Assembly: GCA_902799965.1 (NCBI GenBank)
Contig: CADCCO010000005.1
Location: 1-64,000, forward strand
Length of the DNA stretch: 64,000 bases
Direction: 5' to 3'
Source: an uncultured Spirochaetaceae bacterium
GTDB lineage: Bacteria; Spirochaetota; Spirochaetia; Treponematales; Treponemataceae
This document shows, piece after piece, positions 49,053 to 58,777 of this stretch (positions are counted from its first letter, which is position 1; every line of letters starts with the position of its first letter). The position numbers and the translations under genes are program-made. A model generated the notes under the pieces. That model made no database searches and was not told the DNA's origin. It saw only the letters and a program-made list of their open reading frames with translations.

Positions 49053-49793
49053 ATGAAAAAGAATTCAATTTTTGCCGCCAAAAAAAACGCCCGCGCGTTT
49101 GCGGCGGCTCTGTCGCTGGCGGCCGCGCTTTCGCTTTCTTCCTGCTATTTTAAGGCGGAAGACAAGGGCGAGCCGACAAGAATGATTTCCGTTTCGGGAA
49201 CGGGCGCCGTCCGCGTAAAATGCGACGCGGCGACAATCAACGTCGCTGTGGTCACCTACAACCGCTCGGTAATCGAAGCCGCGCGCCTTAACGCGGAGGC
49301 CGTCACGAAAGTCCGCGACGCCTTGATCGAAGCCGGCTTCGCCGCCGACTCAATCACGACAAGCGACTACAGGATTTGGCAGGACAGCAACATAAGGAAC
49401 GGCGTTCAGGTTCGCGGCGAATACCGCGTGACAAATTCGATTCACATCGTTACGATGGACACAAGCAAGGCGGGAAGCGCGATTGACATTGCGGTAAAGA
49501 ACGGAGCCAACGAATTTTCTTCGATTCAATTTACGGCGACAAAAACCGCCGACGCCTTGCGCGAAGCCCGAACACTCGCGATTAAGAACGCCGCCGAAGC
49601 CGCGAATCTTATGGCCAAGACCGCCGGAGCGGAATTGGGCCGCGTGATTAAAATCGAGGAACACAGCTCGCCGGTTTACGCAGCGCGCGCGGAAAGCAAA
49701 ATGATGATGGCGGCCAACGACTTTGCCACGCCCATCAACGCGGGCGACAGCGAAGTTGCCGTCACCGTTTATTGCGAATACGAACTAAAATAA
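49053..49793 (+). CDS. SIMPL-domain (DUF541) lipoprotein
   Basis: 246 aa. Signal peptide with lipobox LSSC (cysteine about residue 31), then a SIMPL/DUF541 domain: ISVSGTGAVRVKCDAATINVAVVT, RVTNSIHIV and ARTLAIKNAAEAANLMAKTAGAELGRVIKIEE. The family is periplasmic or outer-membrane associated with stress-related roles and an unknown biochemical function. Starts 10 bp after the preceding lipoprotein gene. Confidence 0.85.
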   Translation: MKKNSIFAAKKNARAFAAALSLAAALSLSSCYFKAEDKGEPTRMISVSGTGAVRVKCDAATINVAVVTYNRSVIEAARLNAEAVTKVRDALIEAGFAADSITTSDYRIWQDSNIRNGVQVRGEYRVTNSIHIVTMDTSKAGSAIDIAVKNGANEFSSIQFTATKTADALREARTLAIKNAAEAANLMAKTAGAELGRVIKIEEHSSPVYAARAESKMMMAANDFATPINAGDSEVAVTVYCEYELK

Positions 49794-49819
49794 ATTTTTT
49801 CATATAAGGAAGCGAAAAT

Positions 49820-51097
49820 ATGTTGGACTACAAATTCATCAAAGAAAACTTGGACGCGGTAAAAGAGAACATCAAAAACCGCAATATGACCGCCGACGCT
49901 GACGCGGTGGTGGAACTCTACGACAAAAGAACCGCGCTGGTCACAAAGCGCCAGGACTTGCAGCAGCAACGAAACCAAAACGCCGCGGCGATGAAAGGCA
50001 AGATGGAGCCGGACGCTCGCCAAAAGCTTATCGACGAAGGAAAGAAAATCAAGGAAGAAATCGCGGCTGTCGAAGCCGACCTTGAAAAAATCGAGCCGGC
50101 GCTGGAAGAGGCCGCGCGAAAGATTCCCAATATGTGCAACCCCGCCGTTCCGATTGGAAAGCTTGACACCGAAAACCTTGAGGTCAAGAAAGTCGGAACT
50201 CCGCGCAAGTTTGACTTTGAGCCGCGCGACCACGTTCAGCTTATGGAAGAATTGGACTTGATCGACTTTGAGCGCGGAACGAAAGTTTCGGGACAAAAAT
50301 TCTATTACCTAAAGAACGAGGCGGTCTTCTTGGAGCAAGCCTTGATTATGTACACGCTGAACATTTTGCGAAAGCGCGGCTTTACGCCCTTCATCACGCC
50401 GGACGTCGCCCGCCAGGAAATCCTTCAAGGCATCGGCTTTAATCCGCGCGGAAACGAGTCCAACGTTTACTGCATCGAAGAGGAAGGCACTTGCTTGGTC
50501 GCGACGGCCGAAATCACTTTGGGCGGCTACCATTCGGAAGAAATTTTGGACAAAGCCAAACTGCCGCTTATGTACTGCGGCCTTTCGCACTGCTTTAGGC
50601 GCGAAGCCGGAGCGGCCGGACAGTTCAGCAAGGGACTCTACCGCGTCCACCAGTTTGACAAAGTGGAAATGTTCGTTTACTGTGTCCCGGAACAAAGCGA
50701 CGAGCTGCACGAAAAATTGCGCCTTATCGAAGAGGAAATCTTCACTGGATTGGGCCTACCCTTCCACGTGGTCGACACTTGCACGGGAGACCTTGGAGCG
50801 CCGGCCTACCGCAAGTGGGACTTGGAAGCTTGGATGCCGGGACGCAACGGCGGCGAATACGGCGAGGTCACTTCCACTTCAAACTGCACGGACTACCAAA
50901 GCCGCCGCCTGAACGTGCGCTACAAGGACGACGACGGAAAGAACAAGTACGTCCACATGCTTAACGGAACGGCCATCGCCGTTGGACGCGCGATGCTCGC
51001 AATCGTTGAGAACTACCAAAACGAGGACGGCTCGATTACGATCCCCGCGCCGCTCGTCCCCCTCTGCGGCTTTGACAAAATCGGGCCAAGGAAATAG
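49820..51097 (+). CDS. serS: Serine-tRNA ligase
   Basis: Class II synthetase, 425 aa. N-terminal antiparallel coiled coil (about 30-100), motif 2 CFRREAGAAG and motif 3 GTAIAVGRAMLAIVENYQNEDGSI, with the TAEIT serine pocket. AAGGA precedes the ATG. It follows the SIMPL gene by 26 bp. Confidence 0.96.
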   Translation: MLDYKFIKENLDAVKENIKNRNMTADADAVVELYDKRTALVTKRQDLQQQRNQNAAAMKGKMEPDARQKLIDEGKKIKEEIAAVEADLEKIEPALEEAARKIPNMCNPAVPIGKLDTENLEVKKVGTPRKFDFEPRDHVQLMEELDLIDFERGTKVSGQKFYYLKNEAVFLEQALIMYTLNILRKRGFTPFITPDVARQEILQGIGFNPRGNESNVYCIEEEGTCLVATAEITLGGYHSEEILDKAKLPLMYCGLSHCFRREAGAAGQFSKGLYRVHQFDKVEMFVYCVPEQSDELHEKLRLIEEEIFTGLGLPFHVVDTCTGDLGAPAYRKWDLEAWMPGRNGGEYGEVTSTSNCTDYQSRRLNVRYKDDDGKNKYVHMLNGTAIAVGRAMLAIVENYQNEDGSITIPAPLVPLCGFDKIGPRK

Positions 51098-51099
51098 AA

Positions 51100-52218
51100 T
51101 TGGAAGAAACGAAAAACGACGGCGAGCAGCCGCAGTTGCAAGCGCAAAACGCGGAAGCAGCTCCGAAAAAAAACTACCAAAGGCGAATTTTCATTTTGCT
51201 TTCGATTTTGACGCTGACGCTTTTTCTCGCGATTTTAAAGGCGACAAAAGCAATCTCCGTTCAAATTTTGATTTCCCTTTTGCTCGCCCTCATCGCGCTT
51301 CCGTCAATCCGCAAAATGCATTCCAAGCTGCGCCTTCCTTGGGCGGCTGGAATCGTGGTCACCCTAATCGCCTTCATTCTTTTGATTGGAGGCATAGCGC
51401 GGCTTTTGCAGGCAAGCGCGTCCTCAATCATGAGCGCCTACCCCCGCTACGAAAACCGGCTTATGACGCTTTACAAGTACTCCGCCACAAAATTCAACCT
51501 AAGCTTTGACGAAGGAAAAACGCTTATCGAAAACTTGTTGGCGCAATTGAAAATACGCCAGTACTTGCAGAGCGCGGCGCTTTCAGTTTCAAACACGGCG
51601 CTGGTTTTTTTCAAAAACATTTTCGTGATTTTTTTGATGTACACATTCCTGCTTGTGGAAGCGGGCAGCTTTGAAAGAAAGATTTCGGTCGCGTTTGAAG
51701 GAAAGATTCGCCACCGCGTCCGCAACGTGATTACAAAAGTCATCGTGGACACGACCAGATACCTTTCGATTAAATTTTTCATTTCGCTTGCGACGGGAAT
51801 TCTTGTTTACGCGGGGCTTGCGATTATCGGCGTGGACTTTGCGGTGGCCTGGGCCTTTTTGGCCTTTCTGCTGAACTTCATTCCGACATTCGGAAGCATA
51901 ATATCATCGCTTTTGACAGGCTTTTTCGCGCTCTTGCAATTCTTTCCGTACGCCCCGCCGGTAGTGGCCACCGCGCTCTTGGTCTTTTCTGTCAACATGA
52001 TTTTGGGGAACATAGTCGAGCCCCGCATCGCCGGCGGAAACCTTGACATATCGCCGTTTTTGATTTTGGTTTTCTTGAGCGTTTGGGGCTGGATATGGGG
52101 CTTTGTCGGAATGATTTTGGCGGTGCCCTTTTTGGTCTTCATCAAAATCGTTTGCGAAAACGTTCCGTCCCTAAGGCCGATAGCGATTCTTTTGGGAAAC
52201 AAAAGAAGCCTTAAATAA
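51100..52218 (+). CDS. AI-2E family transporter (UPF0118)
   Basis: 372 aa, TTG start at 51100 with AAGGAAA inside the serS 3' end. A Gln/Glu/Ala-rich N-terminal tail is followed by about eight hydrophobic helices. The GILVYAGLAIIGVDFAVAWAFLAFLLNFIPTFGSII segment is the family hallmark, with VEPRIAGGNLDISPF near the end. Substrate varies across the family (AI-2, cations, other solutes) and cannot be assigned. Tail-to-tail overlap of 8 bp with the next gene. Confidence 0.9.
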   Translation: MEETKNDGEQPQLQAQNAEAAPKKNYQRRIFILLSILTLTLFLAILKATKAISVQILISLLLALIALPSIRKMHSKLRLPWAAGIVVTLIAFILLIGGIARLLQASASSIMSAYPRYENRLMTLYKYSATKFNLSFDEGKTLIENLLAQLKIRQYLQSAALSVSNTALVFFKNIFVIFLMYTFLLVEAGSFERKISVAFEGKIRHRVRNVITKVIVDTTRYLSIKFFISLATGILVYAGLAIIGVDFAVAWAFLAFLLNFIPTFGSIISSLLTGFFALLQFFPYAPPVVATALLVFSVNMILGNIVEPRIAGGNLDISPFLILVFLSVWGWIWGFVGMILAVPFLVFIKIVCENVPSLRPIAILLGNKRSLK

Positions 52219-53221
52219 ATTTCTCGCCGGTTCCCTTTTCGTACAAAAAGCGGACGTCCTCTTCTTGCAATGAAGTGTAGCGCAAAACGCTGCAGGAAAA
52301 TTCTTTGTTGTCGTCAAAATAGTTCGACTCAACGCGGCAAGTGGCGAAAATTTTTCGCTCGGTCAAGGGGCGCGGAAGGGGAAAAGACATTTCGAGCGCG
52401 TATTCCGTTCCTTCCTGCAAGTCAACGTTGCCCGCCTTTTGTCCTACGACCAAGCGCTCGTGGCTTACGTACAAAACGTCAAGCGGCTCCTTGCGGCCTT
52501 GAACGCTTTCCATTTTGGAAACTTTTTCAGCCAAATAGCGGACGACGGGAATCAATTGCACGCCGCTACCGGCCACGCCTTTTTGCCGCGCGTGGACGAT
52601 GAATTCCTCCAAGTATTCCTTGGCCTTTTTTTGCGCGCCTTCGTCGATGTCTTTCCAAACGGGCTTTGAAAAAGTTTGATAGCCGGAAGCGGCGGCGCAT
52701 TCGATTTGCACGTCGGTCTTTTGGTTTACCGAAAAATAAAGGCGCGCGGAAAATTCCGTGGGGCGGGGAGCCGCGGCGGCCTCTTGGATTCTGCTTATGG
52801 ACGACGGAATGACGAGCGCGAGCCCCGCCTTTATGCGCTTGATTTTGGTTTCAAAATAAAGTCCAAGGCGGTTAAAGTAAAATTCGACGCGCGCCTTTTT
52901 GTCGATGAAGTTTTGGACGTTTTGCGGCGGGTTGGTCAAAAGAATTATTCCCTGCTCCAAAACTTTCAGCTGCTCGGCCTTTATGGCTATGGGAAAAAGC
53001 GCCGCCGTGGCGGGGCGGGGCTTTTCGTCGCCCTCGGGCTTTTTATCGGCCTCGCCCGATTTTTCGCCGCCTAAGCTTTCGTCTTGGGCGCGCGGGCCCT
53101 CGCCTGAGGATTCGGGGGCTTCGTTTTCTTCTATTGGAGTGACCGTAACGGGAACGTTTCCGTCAATCAAATATTGAAGGACCAGTTCTCTTTCAATTCC
53201 TGTCAGCTTTGACGCTTCCAT
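52211..53221 (-). CDS. Unrecognised protein, possibly PilZ/YcgR-like
   Basis: 336 aa, soluble. Residues ~28-75 are a Glu/Pro/Ser/Gly-rich linker. Then come a beta-rich region (KAEQLKVLEQGIILLTNPPQ to LALVIPSSISRIQEA) and a second C-terminal beta region (LDVLYVSHERLVVGQKAGN to VRFLYEKGTGE). The two-barrel layout resembles YcgR-type PilZ proteins, but the RxxxR and D/NxSxxG c-di-GMP motifs are not convincing. It overlaps the upstream lipoprotein gene by 29 nt. Low confidence in function. Confidence 0.6.
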   Translation of the reverse strand: MEASKLTGIERELVLQYLIDGNVPVTVTPIEENEAPESSGEGPRAQDESLGGEKSGEADKKPEGDEKPRPATAALFPIAIKAEQLKVLEQGIILLTNPPQNVQNFIDKKARVEFYFNRLGLYFETKIKRIKAGLALVIPSSISRIQEAAAAPRPTEFSARLYFSVNQKTDVQIECAAASGYQTFSKPVWKDIDEGAQKKAKEYLEEFIVHARQKGVAGSGVQLIPVVRYLAEKVSKMESVQGRKEPLDVLYVSHERLVVGQKAGNVDLQEGTEYALEMSFPLPRPLTERKIFATCRVESNYFDDNKEFSCSVLRYTSLQEEDVRFLYEKGTGEKFI

Positions 53222-53972
53222 TTTTCGCCTCCGACTTGTAAATTTCTATTTGCTGAATTTTCCACGTTTCTCCCTCTTGAACGGGATAAAGGAAAGTGTC
53301 CAAAATCTCTTTTTGGCCAATCCAGCGAACCGGGATTTCCATAACTTCCTCGCCCACAAACGGGCGGCCTATTACGAACGACTGCAAAACGCCGGCGGAC
53401 GAGCTGTCAGCCAAAAAAAGCGCGAGCGAAAAAAGCGAGCGGCTTGAAAAAAGCGCGTCAATTTTGGACGAGTCCTTTTGGGGAACGTTTTCGCCCTGCC
53501 CTTCTTGCGAGTCCGAGGAGTCGGAAGAAGATTTGGCCGCGTTTTTTTTGGCGGCCTTTAGCTCGGCCTGGTATTTGTCATATTCCCGCGCGCCCTTTGA
53601 GTATTCCAGCATCGCAAGGCAAAATTCCTTTACGGTTTCCAAAAGCTCGCCCTGAACGCTGGAAGTGTCAAGGCTGCCAAAGCCGTTCAACTCTGGGTAA
53701 ACAGACGGCATTGGATAAGCCGCGTCAAGGGCAATCATTGAAAGCGACGACAAGACAACGCTTTTTGAAATGGCCTCAAAGGAGTCGATTTTTTTATCAA
53801 GGCGGTTTCCTTCTATTTCGTAGGCCCACTGGGCGCCGGAGCTTAAGTCAAGCGCGGCTTTGGAAAGCGGAGTGTACTCTTCTTGCTCGACTTCGACTTT
53901 TCTGTGGCAGGAAGAAAGCGCGGCCGCCAGAATGAGAATCGCTATGTCTTTTAAAATTATTTTGGCTCCCAC
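53193..53972 (-). CDS. Putative lipoprotein of unknown function
   Basis: 259 aa from a GTG at 53972. Signal segment DIAILILAAALSSC has a lipobox with cysteine at about residue 22. The remainder is helical with an acidic Ser/Asp/Gln-rich patch (about 152-170). A TTGATT-17-TAAAAT promoter ends 8 nt before the GTG. Overlap of 29 nt with the downstream gene implies an operon. No family recognised. Confidence 0.7.
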   Translation of the reverse strand: MGAKIILKDIAILILAAALSSCHRKVEVEQEEYTPLSKAALDLSSGAQWAYEIEGNRLDKKIDSFEAISKSVVLSSLSMIALDAAYPMPSVYPELNGFGSLDTSSVQGELLETVKEFCLAMLEYSKGAREYDKYQAELKAAKKNAAKSSSDSSDSQEGQGENVPQKDSSKIDALFSSRSLFSLALFLADSSSAGVLQSFVIGRPFVGEEVMEIPVRWIGQKEILDTFLYPVQEGETWKIQQIEIYKSEAKNGSVKADRN

Positions 53973-53980
53973 AATTTTCT

Positions 53981-54009
53981 ATTTTATATCATAAATGCGG
54001 AAAAATCAA
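53981..54009 (-). promoter_or_regulatory. Promoter of the minus-strand lipoprotein gene
   Basis: TTGATT (plus 54004-54009), 17-bp spacer and TAAAAT (plus 53981-53986), 8 nt before the GTG. Back-to-back with the aconitase promoter. Confidence 0.65.
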
Positions 54010-54012
54010 GGC

Positions 54013-54041
54013 TTGAAAAAGGCGTTTGAATTCACTATAAT
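54013..54041 (+). promoter_or_regulatory. Aconitase promoter
   Basis: TTGAAA 54013-54018, 17-bp spacer, TATAAT 54036-54041; GGAGG at 54058 before the ATG at 54070. Confidence 0.8.
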
Positions 54042-54069
54042 AAAAAGCAAAAAATTTTGGAGGCGCTCT

Positions 54070-56094
54070 ATGGCTCTTACATTGGCGGAAAAAATCTTGC
54101 AGGAACACATCGTTCCCCAAGCGTGCAAGGAAACAAAATTCACAAAAGGAGAGCCGATTGAGCGCGGAAAGGACATCGCGATAAAAATCGACCAGACGCT
54201 GACGCAAGACGCGACCGGCACGATGACCTACCTTCAGTTTGAGACAATCGGAATTCCCCGCGTAAAGACGGAGCTTTCGGTCTCTTACGTTGACCACAAC
54301 ACATTGCAGACAGACTTTAAAAATATGGACGACCACCGCTACCTGCAGAGCGTCGCCGCCAAGTACGGCCTTTACTTTAGCCGGCCCGGAAACGGCATTT
54401 GCCACCAAGTCCACCTTGAATGCTTTGGAGCGCCCGGAAAAACCTTGCTTGGCTCTGACAGCCACACTCCTACAGGCGGCGGAATCGGAATGATCGCCAT
54501 CGGCGCTGGCGGCCTTGACGTTGCCGTCGCGATGGGAGGCGGCGCCTTCCACTTGGCCATGCCAAAAATCTTTGGCGTTAAATTGACAGGAACCTTAAAG
54601 AAAGGCGTTGGCGCCAAGGACATAATCTTGGAAGTCCTTCGCCGCGAAACCGTAAAGGGCGGAACGCTCGCCATTTACGAATACTTTGGCCCCGGCGTCG
54701 AGACTCTTACCGTCCCCCAGCGCGCCACAATCACAAACATGGGTGCGGAATTGGGCGCGACAACTTCAGTCTTCCCCAGCGACCAAAAGACAAAGAAATT
54801 CTTGGAGGCGATGGGACGCGGCTCTTCTTGGAAAGAGCTCAAGGCTGACGAAGGAGCGGCCTACGACAAGATCATCGAAATAAACTTGGACGACTTGCGC
54901 CCGCTGGCCGCCTGCCCCCACAACCCCGACGTGATAAACACAATCCAAAGCTTGCAGGGCCAGCCGATAACGCAAGTCGTGATCGGCTCTTGCACAAACT
55001 CTTCGCTTGACGACTTGGAAAGCGTGGCCGCGATCGTAAAGGGAAAGCATATCGCGCCCGGCGTTGAAGCCGGAATCGCGCCCGGAAGCCGCGCCACTTT
55101 GATGATGGCCGAAAAAGCCGGAATCTTGGGCGACCTTATAAAGGCCGGCTTCCGCATTTTGGAAAGCGCCTGCGGCCCTTGCATCGGACAAGGCTTCGCG
55201 CCCAACAGCCAAGGCGTGACCTTGAGAACGTTCAACCGAAACTTCAAGGGCAGAAGCGGCACCGCCGACGCCAACGTATATTTGGTAAGCCCGGAGACCG
55301 CCGCGGCCTCGGCAATTACGGGCGCGTTCACGTCCGCCGAAACTTTGGACTACGAAGACGCGGCCTACAAGACTGGAATCCGCGAAAGCCTTTTGGACGG
55401 AGGCGACAGCCGCCTTTCCAGCGCCGACGTTTTGGAAGCCGCGCAAGACCGCGGCATGGTAATCGCCCCGCTTCCCGAAAGCGATGCGGCCAAGGTTGAA
55501 ATTTTGCGCGGCCCCAACATCAAGCCCTGCCCCGCTTGCCGCGAATACAAGCCAAGCCTTACGCTCCCTGTGGCGCTCAAGGCCGGCGACAACGTTTCGA
55601 CCGACGACATAATGCCCGCCGGCGCCAAGATGCTTCCCTTGCGCTCCAACATTCCGGAGATAAGCAAGTTCACCCTAACCCGCCTTGACCCGGAATTTTA
55701 CGAGCGCGCCGAAAAGTCTGGCTTTGCCGACTGCGTTGTGGTTGGCGGAGAGAACTACGGCCAAGGCTCAAGCCGAGAGCACGCGGCGCTGGGACCGATG
55801 TATTTGGGCGTTCGCGCGATTCTTACAAAGAGCTTTGCCCGCATCCACAAGGCCAACCTAATCAACTACGGAATCATTCCGCTCAACTTCGTGAATCCCG
55901 CCGACTACGACGCGATAAAATTGGGCGACACGCTTGTTCTTTCAAACATCGAAGAGGCGCTCGACACTGGCTGCGAATTCAAGATTGAACTGAACGGAAA
56001 GACAATACTTGCGACGAACGACTTGTCCGAGCGCAGCCGCGAAATTCTAAAGCAAGGCGGACTGGCCAAGTACACAAAGAACGGAGGGAACTAA
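54070..56094 (+). CDS. Aconitate hydratase, short bacterial/Aquifex-type
   Basis: 674 aa from the ATG at 54070, chosen for its GGAGG. Fe-S hydratase with cluster cysteines in GSCTNSSLDDL and ACGPCIGQGF. SDSHTPTGGGIGMIAIGAGGLDVA is the N-terminal signature, and GENYGQGSSREHAALGP marks the swivel domain at the C-terminus. Shorter than AcnA (~890 aa), it fits the aconitase/homoaconitase-like group. The substrate could be aconitate or a related acid; no other TCA or leucine genes are adjacent. Monocistronic. Confidence 0.88.
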   Translation: MALTLAEKILQEHIVPQACKETKFTKGEPIERGKDIAIKIDQTLTQDATGTMTYLQFETIGIPRVKTELSVSYVDHNTLQTDFKNMDDHRYLQSVAAKYGLYFSRPGNGICHQVHLECFGAPGKTLLGSDSHTPTGGGIGMIAIGAGGLDVAVAMGGGAFHLAMPKIFGVKLTGTLKKGVGAKDIILEVLRRETVKGGTLAIYEYFGPGVETLTVPQRATITNMGAELGATTSVFPSDQKTKKFLEAMGRGSSWKELKADEGAAYDKIIEINLDDLRPLAACPHNPDVINTIQSLQGQPITQVVIGSCTNSSLDDLESVAAIVKGKHIAPGVEAGIAPGSRATLMMAEKAGILGDLIKAGFRILESACGPCIGQGFAPNSQGVTLRTFNRNFKGRSGTADANVYLVSPETAAASAITGAFTSAETLDYEDAAYKTGIRESLLDGGDSRLSSADVLEAAQDRGMVIAPLPESDAAKVEILRGPNIKPCPACREYKPSLTLPVALKAGDNVSTDDIMPAGAKMLPLRSNIPEISKFTLTRLDPEFYERAEKSGFADCVVVGGENYGQGSSREHAALGPMYLGVRAILTKSFARIHKANLINYGIIPLNFVNPADYDAIKLGDTLVLSNIEEALDTGCEFKIELNGKTILATNDLSERSREILKQGGLAKYTKNGGN

Positions 56095-56157
56095 AGATTC
56101 CCGCGTCGAGCGCGGGAATGACAGTGTGTCATTGTCGGGCTTGACCCGACAATCTTT
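56095..56157. repeat. REP-like double palindrome after the aconitase gene
   Basis: GATTCCCGCG-TCGAG-CGCGGGAATGACA followed by TGTCATTGTCGGG-CTTGA-CCCGACAATC; same units as 41027-41110 in the opposite orientation. May terminate the aconitase transcript. Confidence 0.8.
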
Positions 56158-56169
56158 GGCGAATAACAT

Positions 56170-58773
56170 ATGTTTTTTATACGAACATCGACAAAAGTAT
56201 TTATCGCGCTTTTGATGGCGGCCGCGCTGGCGACTGGAGCCGCTCTTGGCCTTGCGCTGGCAAAGACCGCCGACACCGTGAACACCGAAAATTTCACGGA
56301 ATTCACGACGGCGCTTCCGACAAAAATTCTGGACATCAACGGAGAGCTTATAACGGAATTCACTTCGGAAGAGCGGCGCGAAATCATAAGCCTAATCGAA
56401 ATTCCCCAGCACATGAAGGACTCGCTCCTTACGCGCGAAGACCGCATTTTTTACGAGCACACCGGTTTTAGCGCCCGCGCGATTTTCCGCGCCGTCGTCG
56501 GCGTTCTTACCCGCAGCTCTTTGGGCGGCGGCTCCACGCTGACCCAGCAAATCGCGGGCACGCTGTATTGCGACCGCAAAGAAATGTCGATTTTGCGAAA
56601 GCTGAAAGAGCTTTGGTGGGCCATTCAAATGGAGCGCCGCTATTCCAAGAACGAAATTTTGGAATTGTACATGAACCGCGTTTACTTTGGCGGCGGAACC
56701 TACGGCGTGAACGCGGCGAGCAAGTATTACTTTGGCCACGACGCGCGCAGCATTACGCCCGCCGAGTCGGCGATTTTGGTAATCCAGCTTTCAAACCCGG
56801 CCTGGTACAATCCATTTGAGCACCCCAACCGCGCTATGGACAGGCAAAAGGACGTTTTGCGCGCGATGGTCGCGGAAGGCTACATCACGCAAAAAGAGGC
56901 GGACGATTCCTTTGACGACTATTGGCTTAACTTTGACTATTCGCGCACCGACACGTCGGCCTTCTTTATGCGCGACGACAAGGCGCCTTGGTTCAGCGAA
57001 TACGTGCGCCGCGAGCTTAGCGAAATGATTTACGGCGACGCGGACATTTATTCAAGCGGCCTTACGGTGAACACGACGGGAAACATCCACCACTTGCAAA
57101 CGGCGCAAATGCTTATGGAAAAACAAATCGCCAACGCCAACGCCAACTACAAGGCGCAGATGGCCTCAAAGCAAAAGGGCGTCTTTAGCGCGTACGTTCC
57201 GATGAGCGAATTGATAACGCTCATGTTCAACCTAAAGCGGCTCAAGATGTCCAAGCAGTTGGTTCAGTCTTCGGCCACAAAAGAATTCCAGACAAAGCTC
57301 AATCCCTTGGTCGACATCGCAAGCCTTATGTTCGGCATTGACAATTTGAAAGTCGGCATCATCAACAAGGCCAACCGCTTGAACCAAGAGAAGGCCAAGG
57401 CCACTACAATAGAAGGAACGATGGTCAACTTGGAGAACGACACCGGCTACATCACGGCGCTTATAGGCGGAAGCAAATTTGACCAGTCAAACCAGTTCAT
57501 CCGCGCAAGCCAAGCGCGCGTGCAGCCGGGCTCTTCGTTCAAGCCGCTTTACTACAGCGCGGCGCTGGACACGCCCGACTTTAACGCGGCCACGTCGATT
57601 CTTGACGCGCCCTACGAGTTCAAGGCCAAGGACGGAAGCAGCTACCTGCCAAACAACTACGGCGGAGCCTGGCGAGGAAACGTCTTGCTGTGGAGGGCGC
57701 TCGCGCTTTCGCTGAACGTGCCGGCGCTTAAGGTTTTGGAAAAAGTGGGCTTCGACGCGGCCATCGAACGAGCCGTGGCCTTGCTTGGAATTCCCGCAAA
57801 GGAATTGCCCAGCCGCGCCTTCATTCCGGGCTTTCCAATCGGCTTGGGAACGGTTTCCGTGCGCCCGGTCGAAATGGCCCGCGCCTACGCGATTTTCGCG
57901 AACGGCGGGAAGGCGATTACGCCAACCGCGATTCGAACGGTTGAAGACAGAAACGGAAACATCATTCTTAACATTGACCGCGACGTTCACAAAAACATGA
58001 AGAACCCGACTCAAGTCATCACGCCGCAAAATTCTTTTGTGATGACAAAGATAATGGAGCACGCGACCACAGTGGGAACGCTGCGCTTTGGCTCGCAAAA
58101 CCGTTCAAGCTTAATCGACAGAACGGCGGGCGACCCGACTGGCTCCAAGTTCATTTACAAAGACAAAAAGACCGGCCAGGAATTCCAAATGCCGATGGCG
58201 GGAAAAACCGGAACGACGCAAAACTGGGGCGACGCTTGGGCTATCGGCTACAGCCCCTACTACACGGCGGCCTTTTGGTTCGGCTTTGACACGCCAGGAA
58301 ATTCAATGGGAATGTCAGGCACCGGCGCGTCTTTGGCCGGCCCTCCGTGGGGCGACTTTATGAAAGAGATTCACAAAGACCTGCCCTACAAGGATTGGCC
58401 GCAGCCGGAAGAAGGCGTAGTAAAACTGAACGTTTGCGACGAAACGGGAAAGCTTTGCGTAGAGGGCTGCCGCGAAATAGCGCTTTGGTTCATGTCAAAC
58501 AACGTGCCGAAAGGCTTGTGCGACGTTCACGGAGCGGGCAGCGCCAACAACGACAAGCGCTCGGAAGAAATGCTTGAGGACGCGCTTTACCAAACAGGCT
58601 TTAGCGCCGACGACTTTTTTGAAAGCGGCGACTTGCAGCTTGACTTGGACTTGGATTCAATCATAGAAAAAAGCGAGCGTCAAAGCCAGAGCCAAAACCA
58701 AGAAAACGGCGCGGACGAAAGCCTTGAATTTGACTTTTCAAATTTTGACGGCTCCAATTCTTTGATGGAGTAA
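56170..58773 (+). CDS. Class A penicillin-binding protein (PBP1-type)
   Basis: Bifunctional peptidoglycan synthase, 867 aa. N-terminal membrane anchor (about residues 10-33). Glycosyltransferase (GT51) domain with TREDRIFYEHTGFS and GGSTLTQQIAGTLY, at about 90-260. Transpeptidase with SSFKP (active serine about residue 455), a central SLN and KTGTTQNWGDAW near 678. The acidic Asp/Glu/Gln C-terminal tail is unusual. No strong Shine-Dalgarno is seen before the ATG. Confidence 0.93.
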   Translation: MFFIRTSTKVFIALLMAAALATGAALGLALAKTADTVNTENFTEFTTALPTKILDINGELITEFTSEERREIISLIEIPQHMKDSLLTREDRIFYEHTGFSARAIFRAVVGVLTRSSLGGGSTLTQQIAGTLYCDRKEMSILRKLKELWWAIQMERRYSKNEILELYMNRVYFGGGTYGVNAASKYYFGHDARSITPAESAILVIQLSNPAWYNPFEHPNRAMDRQKDVLRAMVAEGYITQKEADDSFDDYWLNFDYSRTDTSAFFMRDDKAPWFSEYVRRELSEMIYGDADIYSSGLTVNTTGNIHHLQTAQMLMEKQIANANANYKAQMASKQKGVFSAYVPMSELITLMFNLKRLKMSKQLVQSSATKEFQTKLNPLVDIASLMFGIDNLKVGIINKANRLNQEKAKATTIEGTMVNLENDTGYITALIGGSKFDQSNQFIRASQARVQPGSSFKPLYYSAALDTPDFNAATSILDAPYEFKAKDGSSYLPNNYGGAWRGNVLLWRALALSLNVPALKVLEKVGFDAAIERAVALLGIPAKELPSRAFIPGFPIGLGTVSVRPVEMARAYAIFANGGKAITPTAIRTVEDRNGNIILNIDRDVHKNMKNPTQVITPQNSFVMTKIMEHATTVGTLRFGSQNRSSLIDRTAGDPTGSKFIYKDKKTGQEFQMPMAGKTGTTQNWGDAWAIGYSPYYTAAFWFGFDTPGNSMGMSGTGASLAGPPWGDFMKEIHKDLPYKDWPQPEEGVVKLNVCDETGKLCVEGCREIALWFMSNNVPKGLCDVHGAGSANNDKRSEEMLEDALYQTGFSADDFFESGDLQLDLDLDSIIEKSERQSQSQNQENGADESLEFDFSNFDGSNSLME

Positions 58774-58777
58774 AAAA

